24,148 bases of DNA from JBGLNJ01 sp964353405 (GCA_964353405.1 CAYGWJ010000408.1:1-24148), one strand, 5' to 3'; counted from the stretch's first letter, positions 1 to 6,609 are shown. The notes: generated from the letters alone by a model not told the origin. Numbers and translations are program-made.

Positions 1-258
1 CGTCATCGCCATCGAGGTCGGGTTGGACGAGTGCGGGTTGCCGAACACATGGTCGCGGAGCAGCGCCATGTGCTTATCCAATTGCGAGGTGGCGTACAGT
101 CCGCCGCCGGTATAATCCAGGTAGACGTGCCCCTGGGCATCGAGGTGGGCATAGTCGCTCGCGCGCAGCTCGTCCACGCGGCGAGTGGAGTCGAAAGTTG
201 GATAGGCTTGCCGGAACGCGCTCAGGGCTGTGTCTGCATAGTCGTTGGTGTATTTCAT
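1..258 (-). CDS. Class V aminotransferase / cysteine desulfurase-like protein, N-terminal part only
   Basis: Reading the minus strand from the ATG at 258 gives 86 codons open to the window edge, starting MKYTNDYADTALSAF. The segment YLDYTGGGLYA (about residues 47-57) followed by FGNPHSSNPTS (about 73-83) is the entry to the PLP fold in class V aminotransferases of the molybdenum-cofactor-sulfurase/cysteine desulfurase type. In that family a PLP-bound lysine further on removes sulfur or selenium from cysteine; that lysine lies outside the window, so activity cannot be judged. The start codon overlaps the stop of the upstream DsrE-family gene in an ATGA, which suggests translational coupling and a shared sulfur-transfer role. 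The family is fairly sure; the substrate is unknown. Confidence 0.8.
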   Translation of the reverse strand, partial: MKYTNDYADTALSAFRQAYPTFDSTRRVDELRASDYAHLDAQGHVYLDYTGGGLYATSQLDKHMALLRDHVFGNPHSSNPTSMAMT

Positions 259-599
259 AGTGTAACGACGTTGTCGGCCTGCGTCATCGCTGTGATAATG
301 TCCGGCATCCCGCCGACGACGCCCACCTGCACCTTGTCGCGCAGGCCGAACGTGTCAACGCACGTCGAGCAGATGACGAGTTCCACGCCTTTGGCCGCCA
401 GCGCCTTGAGTTCGTCCAGCACCGGCGAACCTTCGATCGTGAGCCGCACGCCGTCGGTGTAGAAGCAAATCTGCGCGGGCAGCGGGTCGGCGCTGGCGAT
501 GAGGGCGAGGAATTTCTTGGCGAGTGTGATTCTCAAATTGGCGTCGTCGGTGACGCCCATGCCATACGAGTTGAACACGAATACGGTTTTCTTGGTCAT
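255..599 (-). CDS. DsrE-family sulfur-relay-like protein (resembles the C-terminal domain of YedF)
   Basis: This is a 114-residue small cytosolic protein. I chose the ATG at 599 because AGGAG sits 6 bases upstream; a longer frame begins 16 residues earlier with no comparable site. The N-terminal strand TKKTVFVFNSYGMG and the Cys-containing block LVICSTCVDTFGLRDK (about residues 74-89, Cys77 and Cys80) match the DsrE/DsrF fold. The spacing around the second cysteine, followed by VQVGVVGGM, is like the C-terminal domain of the selenium-metabolism protein YedF. DsrE-like proteins carry persulfides or selenium on a cysteine. The overlapping downstream class V aminotransferase would be a natural sulfur or selenium donor; that link is inference. 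There is no N-terminal TusA-like domain, so this is not full-length YedF. Confidence 0.75.
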   Translation of the reverse strand: MTKKTVFVFNSYGMGVTDDANLRITLAKKFLALIASADPLPAQICFYTDGVRLTIEGSPVLDELKALAAKGVELVICSTCVDTFGLRDKVQVGVVGGMPDIITAMTQADNVVTL

Positions 600-633
600 G
601 CAAATCTCCTGGTGGTTGAGGTTGCTCAAATTA

Positions 634-693
634 TCCACGAAGGACACGAAGGTTCACGAAGAAAAACCTTTGCGTTTTCGTGCCCTTTGTGGA
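634..693. repeat. Dispersed palindromic repeat between the DsrE and LOR genes
   Basis: The arm at 634-650 (TCCACGAAGGACACGAA) pairs with the arm at 677-693 (TTCGTGCCCTTTGTGGA) at 15 of 17 positions. It fills much of the 113-bp gap between the two genes and is rich in ACGAA words. The same design (TCCGCGAATTACACGAAT and its complement) appears in the 105-bp tandem repeats after nurA, so I read both as members of one dispersed hairpin family. No coding function is seen. Confidence 0.65.
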
Positions 694-712
694 GAAAAAG
701 AAATTCCCAGGT

Positions 713-1288
713 TTAGCCGCGCGAGCGTTCCAGCAAGACCATCATGATGATGCTTTGCAGCAGCAGCGCCTCATCGGCACTGGAAAACTCGCCACGCTTT
801 TCTACCGAGAACTTGCCTTCAAAGACGGCGGGCTGTTTCTTGAAATACAGCACGGTCTGCCCGCGCAGTTCAACCAGATATGCGGGATTGATATACATGC
901 CGACAATAGGAACATCGCTGAGCAAGCCATCCAGCACCTTGATCCACGGATTTTCCTCGTGAATCAAGCCGACCTCTGCGCCGTTCATGTCGAGGATGTT
1001 GTAGGTGGCTTTCCACAGCGATTTCATCCCTTGCCGCTTCACTGCGCCCACCACGCCGCCCGCGGATGTGCTGATATTGTACTGGGCGGAAAAGTCAATG
1101 ATCTTGTTCGCCCGAATGTTGTACAACTCTTGCTGCTGGCTTTCGTCGGCAAACACCTTGACCGCTTCCTTGAGCGCCAATGCCTTTTGCTTGACGTACA
1201 GCACCGTCTGGCCCGCAGCGTCGGTGATCTTGACCTGCGGGTTGAAGGCGATGATCTTGAACGATAGCGTGAGCGGGTAATTGAACAT
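713..1288 (-). CDS. LURP-one-related / Tubby C-terminal-like domain protein
   Basis: This 191-residue protein is read from the ATG at 1288, preceded by AAGGAG at a 6-base spacing. It is built of repeated short beta-strand pairs, for example KITDAAGQTVLYVKQKALAL near residue 20 and YLVELRGQTVLYFKKQPAVF near residue 136. This is the pattern of the LURP-one-related (LOR) family, which shares the Tubby-C/scramblase beta-barrel around a central helix. There is no signal peptide or membrane segment. The function of bacterial LOR proteins is not established; lipid or membrane-surface binding is a guess from fold relatives. It lies 24 bp after the ATPase remnant and was probably transcribed with it. 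Confidence 0.7.
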   Translation of the reverse strand: MFNYPLTLSFKIIAFNPQVKITDAAGQTVLYVKQKALALKEAVKVFADESQQQELYNIRANKIIDFSAQYNISTSAGGVVGAVKRQGMKSLWKATYNILDMNGAEVGLIHEENPWIKVLDGLLSDVPIVGMYINPAYLVELRGQTVLYFKKQPAVFEGKFSVEKRGEFSSADEALLLQSIIMMVLLERSRG

Positions 1289-1312
1289 GGCAATCTCCTT
1301 GCGGATTTGAAT

Positions 1313-1830
1313 TTACCTGGTTTTGGATATGGCTTCGCCAGCGCCCTGGACGGCGGCCAGGACAAAGGTCTGCGCGCCATCTTTGAGCAGGCCGGTCAGG
1401 GCGCGAGAAGCATCGCCGAGTTTTTGCTTTTCGCCGCGCGTCAACAGGCCCTCCATCTGCTGAGCCTGCCACCATTCTTCGAACTTTTCTTCGCGGCGGG
1501 CCGTCCGCGCGAGTTCGTCCATCAGCCACCAGAGAAAGATGCCGGGGCGCACATGCCAGCCGCCGGGGATGTCCTCGTCCACTTTGATAAAGCCCAGCCT
1601 GTCTAGCGCGTCCAATTCGGCCTTGAGTTGTTGAGCGCAGCAGGTAGCCACGTTTGGCGAAAAGCGCTTTCGGGATCGTCGTCCAGGTCAGGGGCAGGCA
1701 AGCCCAACACATGCGCAATCGCGCGGGCCAGATCGCGCAGCACCTCGCGCAGTACGTCCGCCCGACCGATAAAGGCGGGGCTGTCGCCCACCGGGTTGCC
1801 GGCCACGTAGGGATTGATGGGAATAGACAT
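1313..1830 (-). pseudogene. AAA-type ATPase remnant with internal deletions (P-loop missing)
   Basis: Two pieces in different minus-strand frames together look like the ends of one gene. The first, from the ATG at 1830, reads MSIPINPYVAGNPVGDSPAF then IGRADVLREVLR, the classic N-terminal approach to an AAA ATPase. Instead of a P-loop it passes directly to DLARAIAHVLGLPAPDLDDD and a block around FRQTWLP, which normally lie well beyond the Walker A motif. The second, from about 1651, reads LKAELDALDRLGFIKVDED then a GGWHVRP/FLWWLMDEL block and a charged tail, as in the C-terminal winged-helix part of such proteins. The junction near 1640-1660 changes frame. I infer two deletions plus a frameshift; the longer family architecture is from memory. 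Two tiny unrelated genes are possible but less likely. Confidence 0.7.
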
Positions 1831-1865
1831 AGTTCAATCTCTCACGAAAGGCAAATGATACTCAG

Positions 1866-1892
1866 GTATAATTCTATGAGTGAGAATTATAC
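1866..1892. promoter_or_regulatory. Perfect 10-bp inverted repeat carrying TATAAT on both strands
   Basis: GTATAATTCT (1866-1875) and AGAATTATAC (1883-1892) are exact inverted copies around a 7-base centre. Each arm contains the consensus -10 hexamer TATAAT on its own strand. It sits in the 90-bp space between the Fic stop and the ATPase-remnant start. On the minus strand it is correctly placed to drive the ATPase-remnant/LOR genes, although the only -35-like word (TTGTAC, 15 bases upstream) is poorly spaced. It may be an operator for a dimeric regulator overlapping a promoter. The palindrome is seen directly; its role is inference. Confidence 0.5.
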
Positions 1893-1920
1893 TTTCCAGG
1901 CCAAAAGTACAATTGTGCCT

Positions 1921-3102
1921 TCACATTTTGCCCTCGCTGATGATCTCAAGAATCTCGGCAGCAAGAAAGCTTTTTCCATAAGAAGAATCATCCACCGATT
2001 GCAAAATGCCAGCCGCAATAAGCTTTTCTACATTCAACTGAGCACTCCGGTAAGTGAGGTTCAAAATGCGTTGGGCTTGGGGAATAGTGAGCAAGGGAGA
2101 CTCGAACAGGCTATCGGCCAGACGCAACAGAAGCGCCGACGCACGGGCGTGTGTCAACCGTTTGCGCCACTCTAACTGTAAATCTTGCAGCTGTTTGGCG
2201 CGAGTGACAGCATCACGTGCTTGCTCCGCCACACCGCGCATGAAGAATATCAGCCAATCTTGCCACGCGCCGCGTTCGCTCACAACAAGGAGAAGATCAT
2301 AATACTCCTGCCGACGGAGCTCAAAGTAAGCGCTCAGGTAGAGCAAGGGCAACGGCAACAGATTCCAGTTCACCAACAGCAGCGAGATGAGCAGCCGTCC
2401 GATGCGCCCGTTGCCATCCAGGAATGGATGAATAGCTTCAAATTGATAGTGAATCAGACCAAGACGGACAAGGGGTGGAAGCTCGCTAGCCTGATGGAAG
2501 TATTTATCAAGTGTACCCAATGCCTCCAACATTTCTGGCACAGGCGGCGGGACAAATGTCGCATCATTCAATGTGCAGTTAGGCCGCCCGATCCAGTTTT
2601 GGCTGTGGCGAAACTCGCCAGGCGTGGCCTGCTCGCCGCGCACGCCTTCCATAAGTCGCTCGTGCAGTTCGCACAGCAGGCGCAGGCTCACAGGTAGTGT
2701 GCTCAATCGCTCTAGTCCGTACTCCATCGCGCGCACATAGTTGAGCACCTCGCGCACATCTGACTCGGGTGGGGCAGGCTTGAGCCCGGGCAGTGGCAAT
2801 TGCCCGGCCTCATAAGCATACAGGTCAGCAATATCTGCTTGTGTCCCCTCGATCCGTGAAGAAAGAACCGCTTCGCGGCGGATGAAAGGGCCAATAAGCA
2901 AATGCGGATTTGGCATCGCACGTCCCAGGCCAGCCAACTCGCCCAACGCACGGTCAGCATCGGACAACGTACGGACCAGCTCTGCATCAAATCGTAACGT
3001 GGGCGGTAACGGATGGGGCACGAACGCCCAATAAGCTGCTTCGCCCGATCCAATCTTCAGCAGCCGTCCCGATGGGCTGGTTCGGAATTGCTCAATGTTC
3101 AT
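1921..3102 (-). CDS. Fic-family AMP-transferase with N-terminal inhibitory motif and winged-helix tail
   Basis: This 393-residue protein is read from the ATG at 3102, with GAGG 6 bases upstream; a GTG one codon earlier is the alternative. The catalytic motif HPFLDGNGRIGR lies at about residues 225-236, matching the Fic consensus HxFx(D/E)GNGRxxR. Its histidine drives transfer of AMP, or another nucleotide moiety, onto hydroxyl side chains of a target protein. SSRIEG at about 81-86 fits the inhibitory (S/T)xxxE(G/N) helix placed before the Fic core, so the enzyme should be auto-inhibited. The C-terminal ~90 residues contain a helix-turn-helix-like stretch (LTIPQAQRILNLTYRSAQLN), the common Fic plus winged-helix architecture that may allow DNA binding. 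It lies 25 bp after a nucleotidyltransferase gene. The target is unknown. Confidence 0.92.
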   Translation of the reverse strand: MNIEQFRTSPSGRLLKIGSGEAAYWAFVPHPLPPTLRFDAELVRTLSDADRALGELAGLGRAMPNPHLLIGPFIRREAVLSSRIEGTQADIADLYAYEAGQLPLPGLKPAPPESDVREVLNYVRAMEYGLERLSTLPVSLRLLCELHERLMEGVRGEQATPGEFRHSQNWIGRPNCTLNDATFVPPPVPEMLEALGTLDKYFHQASELPPLVRLGLIHYQFEAIHPFLDGNGRIGRLLISLLLVNWNLLPLPLLYLSAYFELRRQEYYDLLLVVSERGAWQDWLIFFMRGVAEQARDAVTRAKQLQDLQLEWRKRLTHARASALLLRLADSLFESPLLTIPQAQRILNLTYRSAQLNVEKLIAAGILQSVDDSSYGKSFLAAEILEIISEGKM

Positions 3103-3127
3103 CACTGGCCTCGTTATCGAATGCTCG

Positions 3128-3538
3128 CTAACTGCTTGGCGTCCATAGCTCGATTCCCTCTCTAGCGATCATCTGAACCAACGGCGGCTGCTCGTCAAAT
3201 TCGTCCTCACTGATGACCGTGGGTGAGATGTCTACACCGTACTCCATGAGCAAGTCAAACGTCATGCCGACGATCTCACGCCAGGCAGGATCGGTCAGGC
3301 CGAGCTGGTAAAAGCCGCTTTGCGACTTGCCGCCATTGCTCAACACCACTAACACATCCAGATCGGATTCCGGGCCAGCGTCCCTGCGCGCTTTGGAGCC
3401 AAATAGCGCGATGCGGCGGATGCGCTGCGGGAATTGAGCCAGCAGGCGTGATTGGTATTCGGCCAGAGCCGTTTGCTCTTGAGCACTTAGTTTCAGAGCC
3501 ATCCCCCCCACTTCCTCAATGCGCTCGTATCGCTCCAC
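3128..3538 (-). CDS. Minimal nucleotidyltransferase (MNT/KNTase-like)
   Basis: This is a 136-residue protein from a GTG at 3538. The ATG at 3502, giving MALKLSAQEQ, is an equally good start and would leave 124 residues. The signature GSKARRDAGPESDLD (about 47-61) fits the GSx10DxD motif of the polymerase-beta-like nucleotidyltransferases, and Asp103 in GVDISP is well placed as the third metal ligand. MNT proteins are often antitoxins that AMPylate a HEPN toxin. No HEPN gene is present here; the neighbour 25 bp downstream is a Fic enzyme. Upstream, xpt ends 31 bp away, so co-transcription from the xpt promoter is possible. The fold is confident; substrate and partner are unknown. Confidence 0.85.
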   Translation of the reverse strand: MERYERIEEVGGMALKLSAQEQTALAEYQSRLLAQFPQRIRRIALFGSKARRDAGPESDLDVLVVLSNGGKSQSGFYQLGLTDPAWREIVGMTFDLLMEYGVDISPTVISEDEFDEQPPLVQMIAREGIELWTPSS

Positions 3539-3569
3539 TCTCCCGCCCTCTGGGCGCTAACACTCCACG

Positions 3570-4142
3570 TTAGTCCGCAAATGTAATCACCCCGTCCTTC
3601 ATCTCTTTGACAATCGCCAGCGACTCGATAGGCACACCAATGTCTTTGAGCACGTCGCGTCCACCTTCAAAAGTTTTCTCCACAACGGTTCCAACGCCCA
3701 CGACAATCGCGCCTGCCGCTCGCAGTAACCTGACCAGCGCCAGGATGGTCTGCCCACTGGCGAGAAAGTCGTCAATAATGAGCACACGGTCGCCCTTGCG
3801 GAGATATTCCGGCGAGATCATCAAATCCACCGTCTGGCCCTTGGTGTGACTGGGCGCGGTCGTCAGGTAGAGCAGGTCAGGCATGGTGATCGGCTTGGTC
3901 TTGCGCGCGTAAACCACCGGCACGCCCAGCGCCAGTGCGGTCATGATCGCCGGGGCAATACCAGAGATTTCGACGGTGAGGACTTTGGTGACGTGAACAT
4001 CCGCAAAGCGACGAGCCAGCTCTTCGCCGCACTGCTTCATCAGGACAACGTCCACCTGATGATTGATGAACGAGTCCACTTTGAGGATGCCGCTGCCCAG
4101 GTCGCGGCCTTCGGCCAGAATGCGTGCTTTGAGCGCTTCCAC
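3570..4142 (-). CDS. xpt: Xanthine phosphoribosyltransferase
   Basis: This 190-residue cytosolic enzyme attaches xanthine to PRPP to give XMP in purine salvage. The start is a GTG at 4142 with AAGGAG 4 bases upstream. It gives VEALKARILAEGRDLGSGIL then KVDSFINHQVDVVLM, the characteristic Xpt N-terminus, and the length matches the family (about 190). The PRPP-binding loop is VLIIDDFLASGQT near residues 122-134. A longer in-frame extension up to 4496 only translates the G-rich repeats and is rejected. A minus-strand promoter at 4199-4227 predicts a leader of about 50 bases, which leaves no room for the purine riboswitch found ahead of xpt in Bacillus. The gene is divergent from nurA. Confidence 0.93.
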   Translation of the reverse strand: MEALKARILAEGRDLGSGILKVDSFINHQVDVVLMKQCGEELARRFADVHVTKVLTVEISGIAPAIMTALALGVPVVYARKTKPITMPDLLYLTTAPSHTKGQTVDLMISPEYLRKGDRVLIIDDFLASGQTILALVRLLRAAGAIVVGVGTVVEKTFEGGRDVLKDIGVPIESLAIVKEMKDGVITFAD

Positions 4143-4198
4143 GTTTCTCCTTCTGTCCGCATAGCGCAAAGTGTACGGAGCTACAATGAGTTGTGACA

Positions 4199-4227
4199 AT
4201 TCTACACCCGTGGCGGGCGGATGGCAA
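4199..4227 (-). promoter_or_regulatory. Sigma-70-type promoter of xpt
   Basis: On the minus strand, TTGCCA (4227-4222) is followed after exactly 17 bases by TAGAAT (4204-4199). This is a good match to the housekeeping consensus, about 57 bases before the xpt GTG. Its -35 box abuts that of the divergent nurA promoter; the two boxes together form the palindrome GGCAA-T-TTGCC. Confidence 0.6.
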
Positions 4228-4228
4228 T

Positions 4229-4256
4229 TTGCCCCAGGCGGCGTTGCGCGTATAAT
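4229..4256 (+). promoter_or_regulatory. Sigma-70-type promoter of the nurA-herA operon
   Basis: TTGCCC (4229-4234) is followed after 16 bases by a perfect TATAAT (4251-4256). Transcription would start near 4263 and give a leader of about 215 bases made almost entirely of the G-rich repeat element. The back-to-back arrangement with the xpt promoter allows shared control. Confidence 0.6.
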
Positions 4257-4260
4257 GTTC

Positions 4261-4475
4261 GGAAACCCCCACCCTAACCCTCCCCCGCTTCGCAGGGGAG
4301 GGGATGTAGACCGGGGACGGGGGTTGCTCCCTTCCCTTGTGAAACGGGGGGGGATGTGGACCGGGGATGGGGGTTGCTCCCTTCCCTTGTGAAACGGGGG
4401 GGATGTGGACCGGGGATGGGGGTTGCTCCCTTCCCCTGCGACCGAAGGAAGCGGGGGAAGGGCTGGGGATGAGGG
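4261..4475 (+). repeat. G-rich dispersed repeat with internal ~50-bp tandem copies (nurA leader)
   Basis: The block begins with a hairpin, CCCTCCCC (4278-4285) against GGGGAGGG (4295-4302). Then follow nearly identical units starting GGGATGT at 4301, 4351 and 4400, with periods of 50 and 49 bp and the third unit diverging near 4434. The block ends GGGATGAGGG at 4466-4475. Only small differences separate the units, so the duplication looks recent. The final GAGGG lies 4 bases before the nurA GTG and serves as its ribosome binding site. A related element precedes herA. The runs of G and C make stable RNA structure in the leader likely. Confidence 0.75.
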
Positions 4476-4479
4476 TTTT

Positions 4480-5634
4480 GTGACGCTCGAACTCAATAAG
4501 GTGATGAACCAGGTGGACGCGCTGGCGCGCGAAGCAGAAGCGAACCTCCAGCAGGCCAGCCGTCAGCTCGACGAAGCGCGCGGCTGGCTGCACAAATACG
4601 CCGACCACTTTGACGAATTGAAGGCGCGAGCCTTCGAGTTCAAGGCAGCGCAACCGATTGACGAGCCGCTCGACGCGAGACACACCGTACCGGACATGCC
4701 GGAACGCTTCACCGTCATCGGCGCGGACGGCAGCACCATTGCGCCTGATCATCATAGCGCAACAATGTATTATCTGATCAACACGGCCAGTCTAACCTAC
4801 CGTCACGGCAGCGGTAAACAACCTGTTACCGCGAGCGTTCCGACGCTTGGTTACAAGTTAGAAGATCTATACGAAGGCCTCAGGCTCGTGGCTGGCAACC
4901 TGCTCGACATCCGGCGGGACACGGCCGAGATCAAACGATTGGCCGATGCCGCCGAAACGGAGCCGCCGGGTGTGCCGCTGATTGCCTTGACCGACGGCAC
5001 GCTGCTTCTGTGGGTATTGGAAGATTTGCCTGAAGCTCAGCGCCAGAAAAAGATTCAAGAGTATACAAGTCACCTGGCCCGGCTGAGAGCGGCAAGAGCG
5101 GCTGCGGGCGCATTCGTCAGCCGCCCGCGCTATTCAGACGTGCTGCGTCTGGTCTGGCTGGCGCATCTGGGTAAGGACGCTTCGGCCGATGTCATTGACA
5201 AACAGACGCGCGGCCTGAACGACCGTGGCCTGTTCGATTTTCTTGCGCCCGGTGAACGATCAGCGGTCTTTGTCAGCCCATCACCCGTGAACCATCAATA
5301 CGGCGAGCACCGCATCGGCTTTTTCTACGTCAACGTGGGCGACGAGAACCGAATCGAAATCGCGCGCATCGAAGCGCCGGGCTGGGTGTGCGGCTCGCCC
5401 GATTTGTTGGATCGTTTGCACGGCGTGGTGATGGCACAGTGCCGTCTGGTGACGCCTTATCCATATGTGCTGGCGCGCGCGCACGAGCTGGCCGTCATCA
5501 CCACGGACGAGCGGCGTCAGCTTGAATCGTACGTCGAATCGGCGCTGTTGCGTTATGGCATTCACGGCCAGCCTTCGCAAAAAGCGTTCCTCAAGAGTTT
5601 GACCGGTGGAGCCAAACGCGCTTTTAGAAAATAG
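4480..5634 (+). CDS. nurA: NurA-family 5'-3' nuclease
   Basis: This is a 384-residue protein. I prefer the GTG at 4480 because GAGGG lies 4 bases upstream; the ATG at 4504 is the alternative. After a helical N-terminus (about residues 10-50) come VIGADGSTIAPD, with Asp83 in the DGS motif, and LIALTDGTLLLW, with Asp172. These are the acidic metal-binding motifs of the NurA RNase H-like nuclease. The late block YPYVLARAHELAVITTDE is also typical. NurA works with the hexameric ATPase HerA to resect DNA ends; herA is encoded two genes downstream. The last 9 codons and the stop are part of a 105-bp repeat that is copied twice more just downstream. The family is confident; whether the role is repair or phage defence cannot be told. 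Confidence 0.88.
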   Translation: MTLELNKVMNQVDALAREAEANLQQASRQLDEARGWLHKYADHFDELKARAFEFKAAQPIDEPLDARHTVPDMPERFTVIGADGSTIAPDHHSATMYYLINTASLTYRHGSGKQPVTASVPTLGYKLEDLYEGLRLVAGNLLDIRRDTAEIKRLADAAETEPPGVPLIALTDGTLLLWVLEDLPEAQRQKKIQEYTSHLARLRAARAAAGAFVSRPRYSDVLRLVWLAHLGKDASADVIDKQTRGLNDRGLFDFLAPGERSAVFVSPSPVNHQYGEHRIGFFYVNVGDENRIEIARIEAPGWVCGSPDLLDRLHGVVMAQCRLVTPYPYVLARAHELAVITTDERRQLESYVESALLRYGIHGQPSQKAFLKSLTGGAKRAFRK

Positions 5635-5920
5635 TTTTGTCCGCGAATTACACGAATCAACACGAATAAGAAAAGGATTGGCGGAGATTCGCGTTATTCG
5701 CGGAGGAAAAGTGGGGCCAAACGCACTTTCAGAAAATAGTTTTGTCCGCGAATTTCACGAATCAACACGAATAAGAAAAGGGTTGGCGGAGATTCGCGTT
5801 ATTCGCGGAGGAAAAGTGGGGCCAAACGAGCTTTTAGAAAATAGTTTTGTCCGCGAATTACGCGAATCAACGCGAATAAGAAAAGGATTGGTGGAGATTC
5901 GCGCTATTCGCGGAGGAAAA
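5606..5920 (+). repeat. Three tandem 105-bp repeats that include the nurA 3' end
   Basis: Copies begin at 5606, 5711 and 5816, each exactly 105 bp and differing from the first by about 5-6 bases by eye. The first 29 bases are the end of nurA, including its TAG stop; the rest is a hairpin element. In the hairpin, TCCGCGAATTACACGAATC pairs with GATTCGCGTTATTCGCGGA at 17 of 19 positions. In copy 3 the 5' arm has changed CACG to CGCG and its inner 8 bp now pair perfectly. The unit length is a multiple of three, so one frame stays open across all copies; I do not think it is translated. It fills the 309-bp gap between nurA and the next gene. Confidence 0.9.
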
Positions 5921-5943
5921 ATCGATTGCAGGGGATACCTTCA

Positions 5944-6537
5944 ATGACCGATCAACCCATCACTGTTGGGCGTGTGCTGAGATCGAGCACAGCAGGCTTT
6001 TCCATCGGTTGCCGCGTGCTGAGGGAAGGCGTGCCCCAGTTTGGCGCATTCGTTAGAGTGGCGCAGGGCAATTATGAGATCATCGGCCTGATCTACGACG
6101 TGCAGTTCGTGGATGACCCGCTCGTGCGGCAGATTATTTCCGCCGACTCGCTGCCGACCGAGCTGCAACTCGACCAGTCGCAGCGACTCGCGCCCATCGA
6201 GATCAGCGTGTTGGTCATTGGGTTCGCGCGGGAAGGGCAGGTGTACCAGCACTTGCCGCCTCAACCGCCCGCCACGCTCGACGAGATCAAGACCTGCACG
6301 CCTGACCAAGTGACTGCATTCACACGGCAATTCACTTTCCTGCGGACCATCCTCAGCGCGCAAGACGCGCCCGCCGATGAACTCGTCGCTGCGTGCCTGC
6401 GCCTCGCCTCCGCGTCGCGACCTGAAGCAGAGCGCCGCGCGTTCCTGATCAATGCAGGCCGCGAACTGGCGCGCTTACTTTCCAGTGATCCGGTGCGGTT
6501 GGAAGGGATACTCCAGCGAATAAAGCCGCAACAGTGA
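5944..6537 (+). CDS. HAS-barrel-like protein between nurA and herA
   Basis: This 197-residue protein starts at the ATG at 5944 with AGGGG 9 bases upstream; a TTG at 5926 behind GGAGG of the last repeat is a less likely start. The N-terminal ~75 residues (ITVGRVLRSSTAGFSIGCRV, then FGAFVRVAQGNYEIIGLIYD) are a small beta-barrel pattern like the HAS (HerA/ATP-synthase) barrel. They resemble the start of the HerA encoded next, where GRYVVVQSGDYRFFSLITDV occupies the same position. The C-terminal half is helical (RQFTFLRTILSA to LARLLSSDPVRLEGILQ) and I do not recognise it. The position inside the nurA-herA operon suggests a third subunit or adaptor. The family call rests on pattern similarity only. 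Confidence 0.65.
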   Translation: MTDQPITVGRVLRSSTAGFSIGCRVLREGVPQFGAFVRVAQGNYEIIGLIYDVQFVDDPLVRQIISADSLPTELQLDQSQRLAPIEISVLVIGFAREGQVYQHLPPQPPATLDEIKTCTPDQVTAFTRQFTFLRTILSAQDAPADELVAACLRLASASRPEAERRAFLINAGRELARLLSSDPVRLEGILQRIKPQQ

Positions 6538-6555
6538 TTGCTCTCTCCCCGGTGG

Positions 6556-6609
6556 AGCAAGGGAACACACTCCCTTCTCCCTCGCAGGGAGAAGGGATAG
6601 GGATGAGGG
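6556..6609 (+). repeat. Palindromic repeat upstream of herA
   Basis: TCCCTTCTCCCT (6571-6582) and AGGGAGAAGGGA (6586-6597) form a perfect 12-bp stem around the 3-base loop CGC. The element continues to GGGATGAGGG (6600-6609). It is not followed by a T-run, so it is unlikely to be an intrinsic terminator. Its closing GAGGG lies 5 bases before the herA ATG and acts as the ribosome binding site. It is related to the G-rich block before nurA. Confidence 0.8.

Noticed and set aside
680..1267. 195-codon plus-strand frame opposite the LOR gene
   Set aside because: Antisense shadow; the minus-strand frame has the ribosome binding site and the domain pattern.
4143..4198. Purine riboswitch ahead of xpt
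   Set aside because: The predicted leader is only about 50 bases and no conserved aptamer pairing is visible.
4143..4496. In-frame N-terminal extension of xpt to 4496 (Pro/Ser-rich, repeated SPPFHKGREQPP-like units)
   Set aside because: It only translates the G-rich tandem repeat and crosses the xpt promoter; the GTG at 4142 has a proper ribosome binding site and matches the family N-terminus.
5606..5947. Open frame of 113 codons made of three 35-residue repeats after nurA
   Set aside because: It exists because the repeat unit is 105 bp (a multiple of three); it overlaps nurA in another frame, has no clear start signal and translates a hairpin repeat.
6571..6597. 12-bp perfect hairpin before herA as a terminator
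   Set aside because: No T-run follows and its 3' end provides the herA ribosome binding site within the operon.
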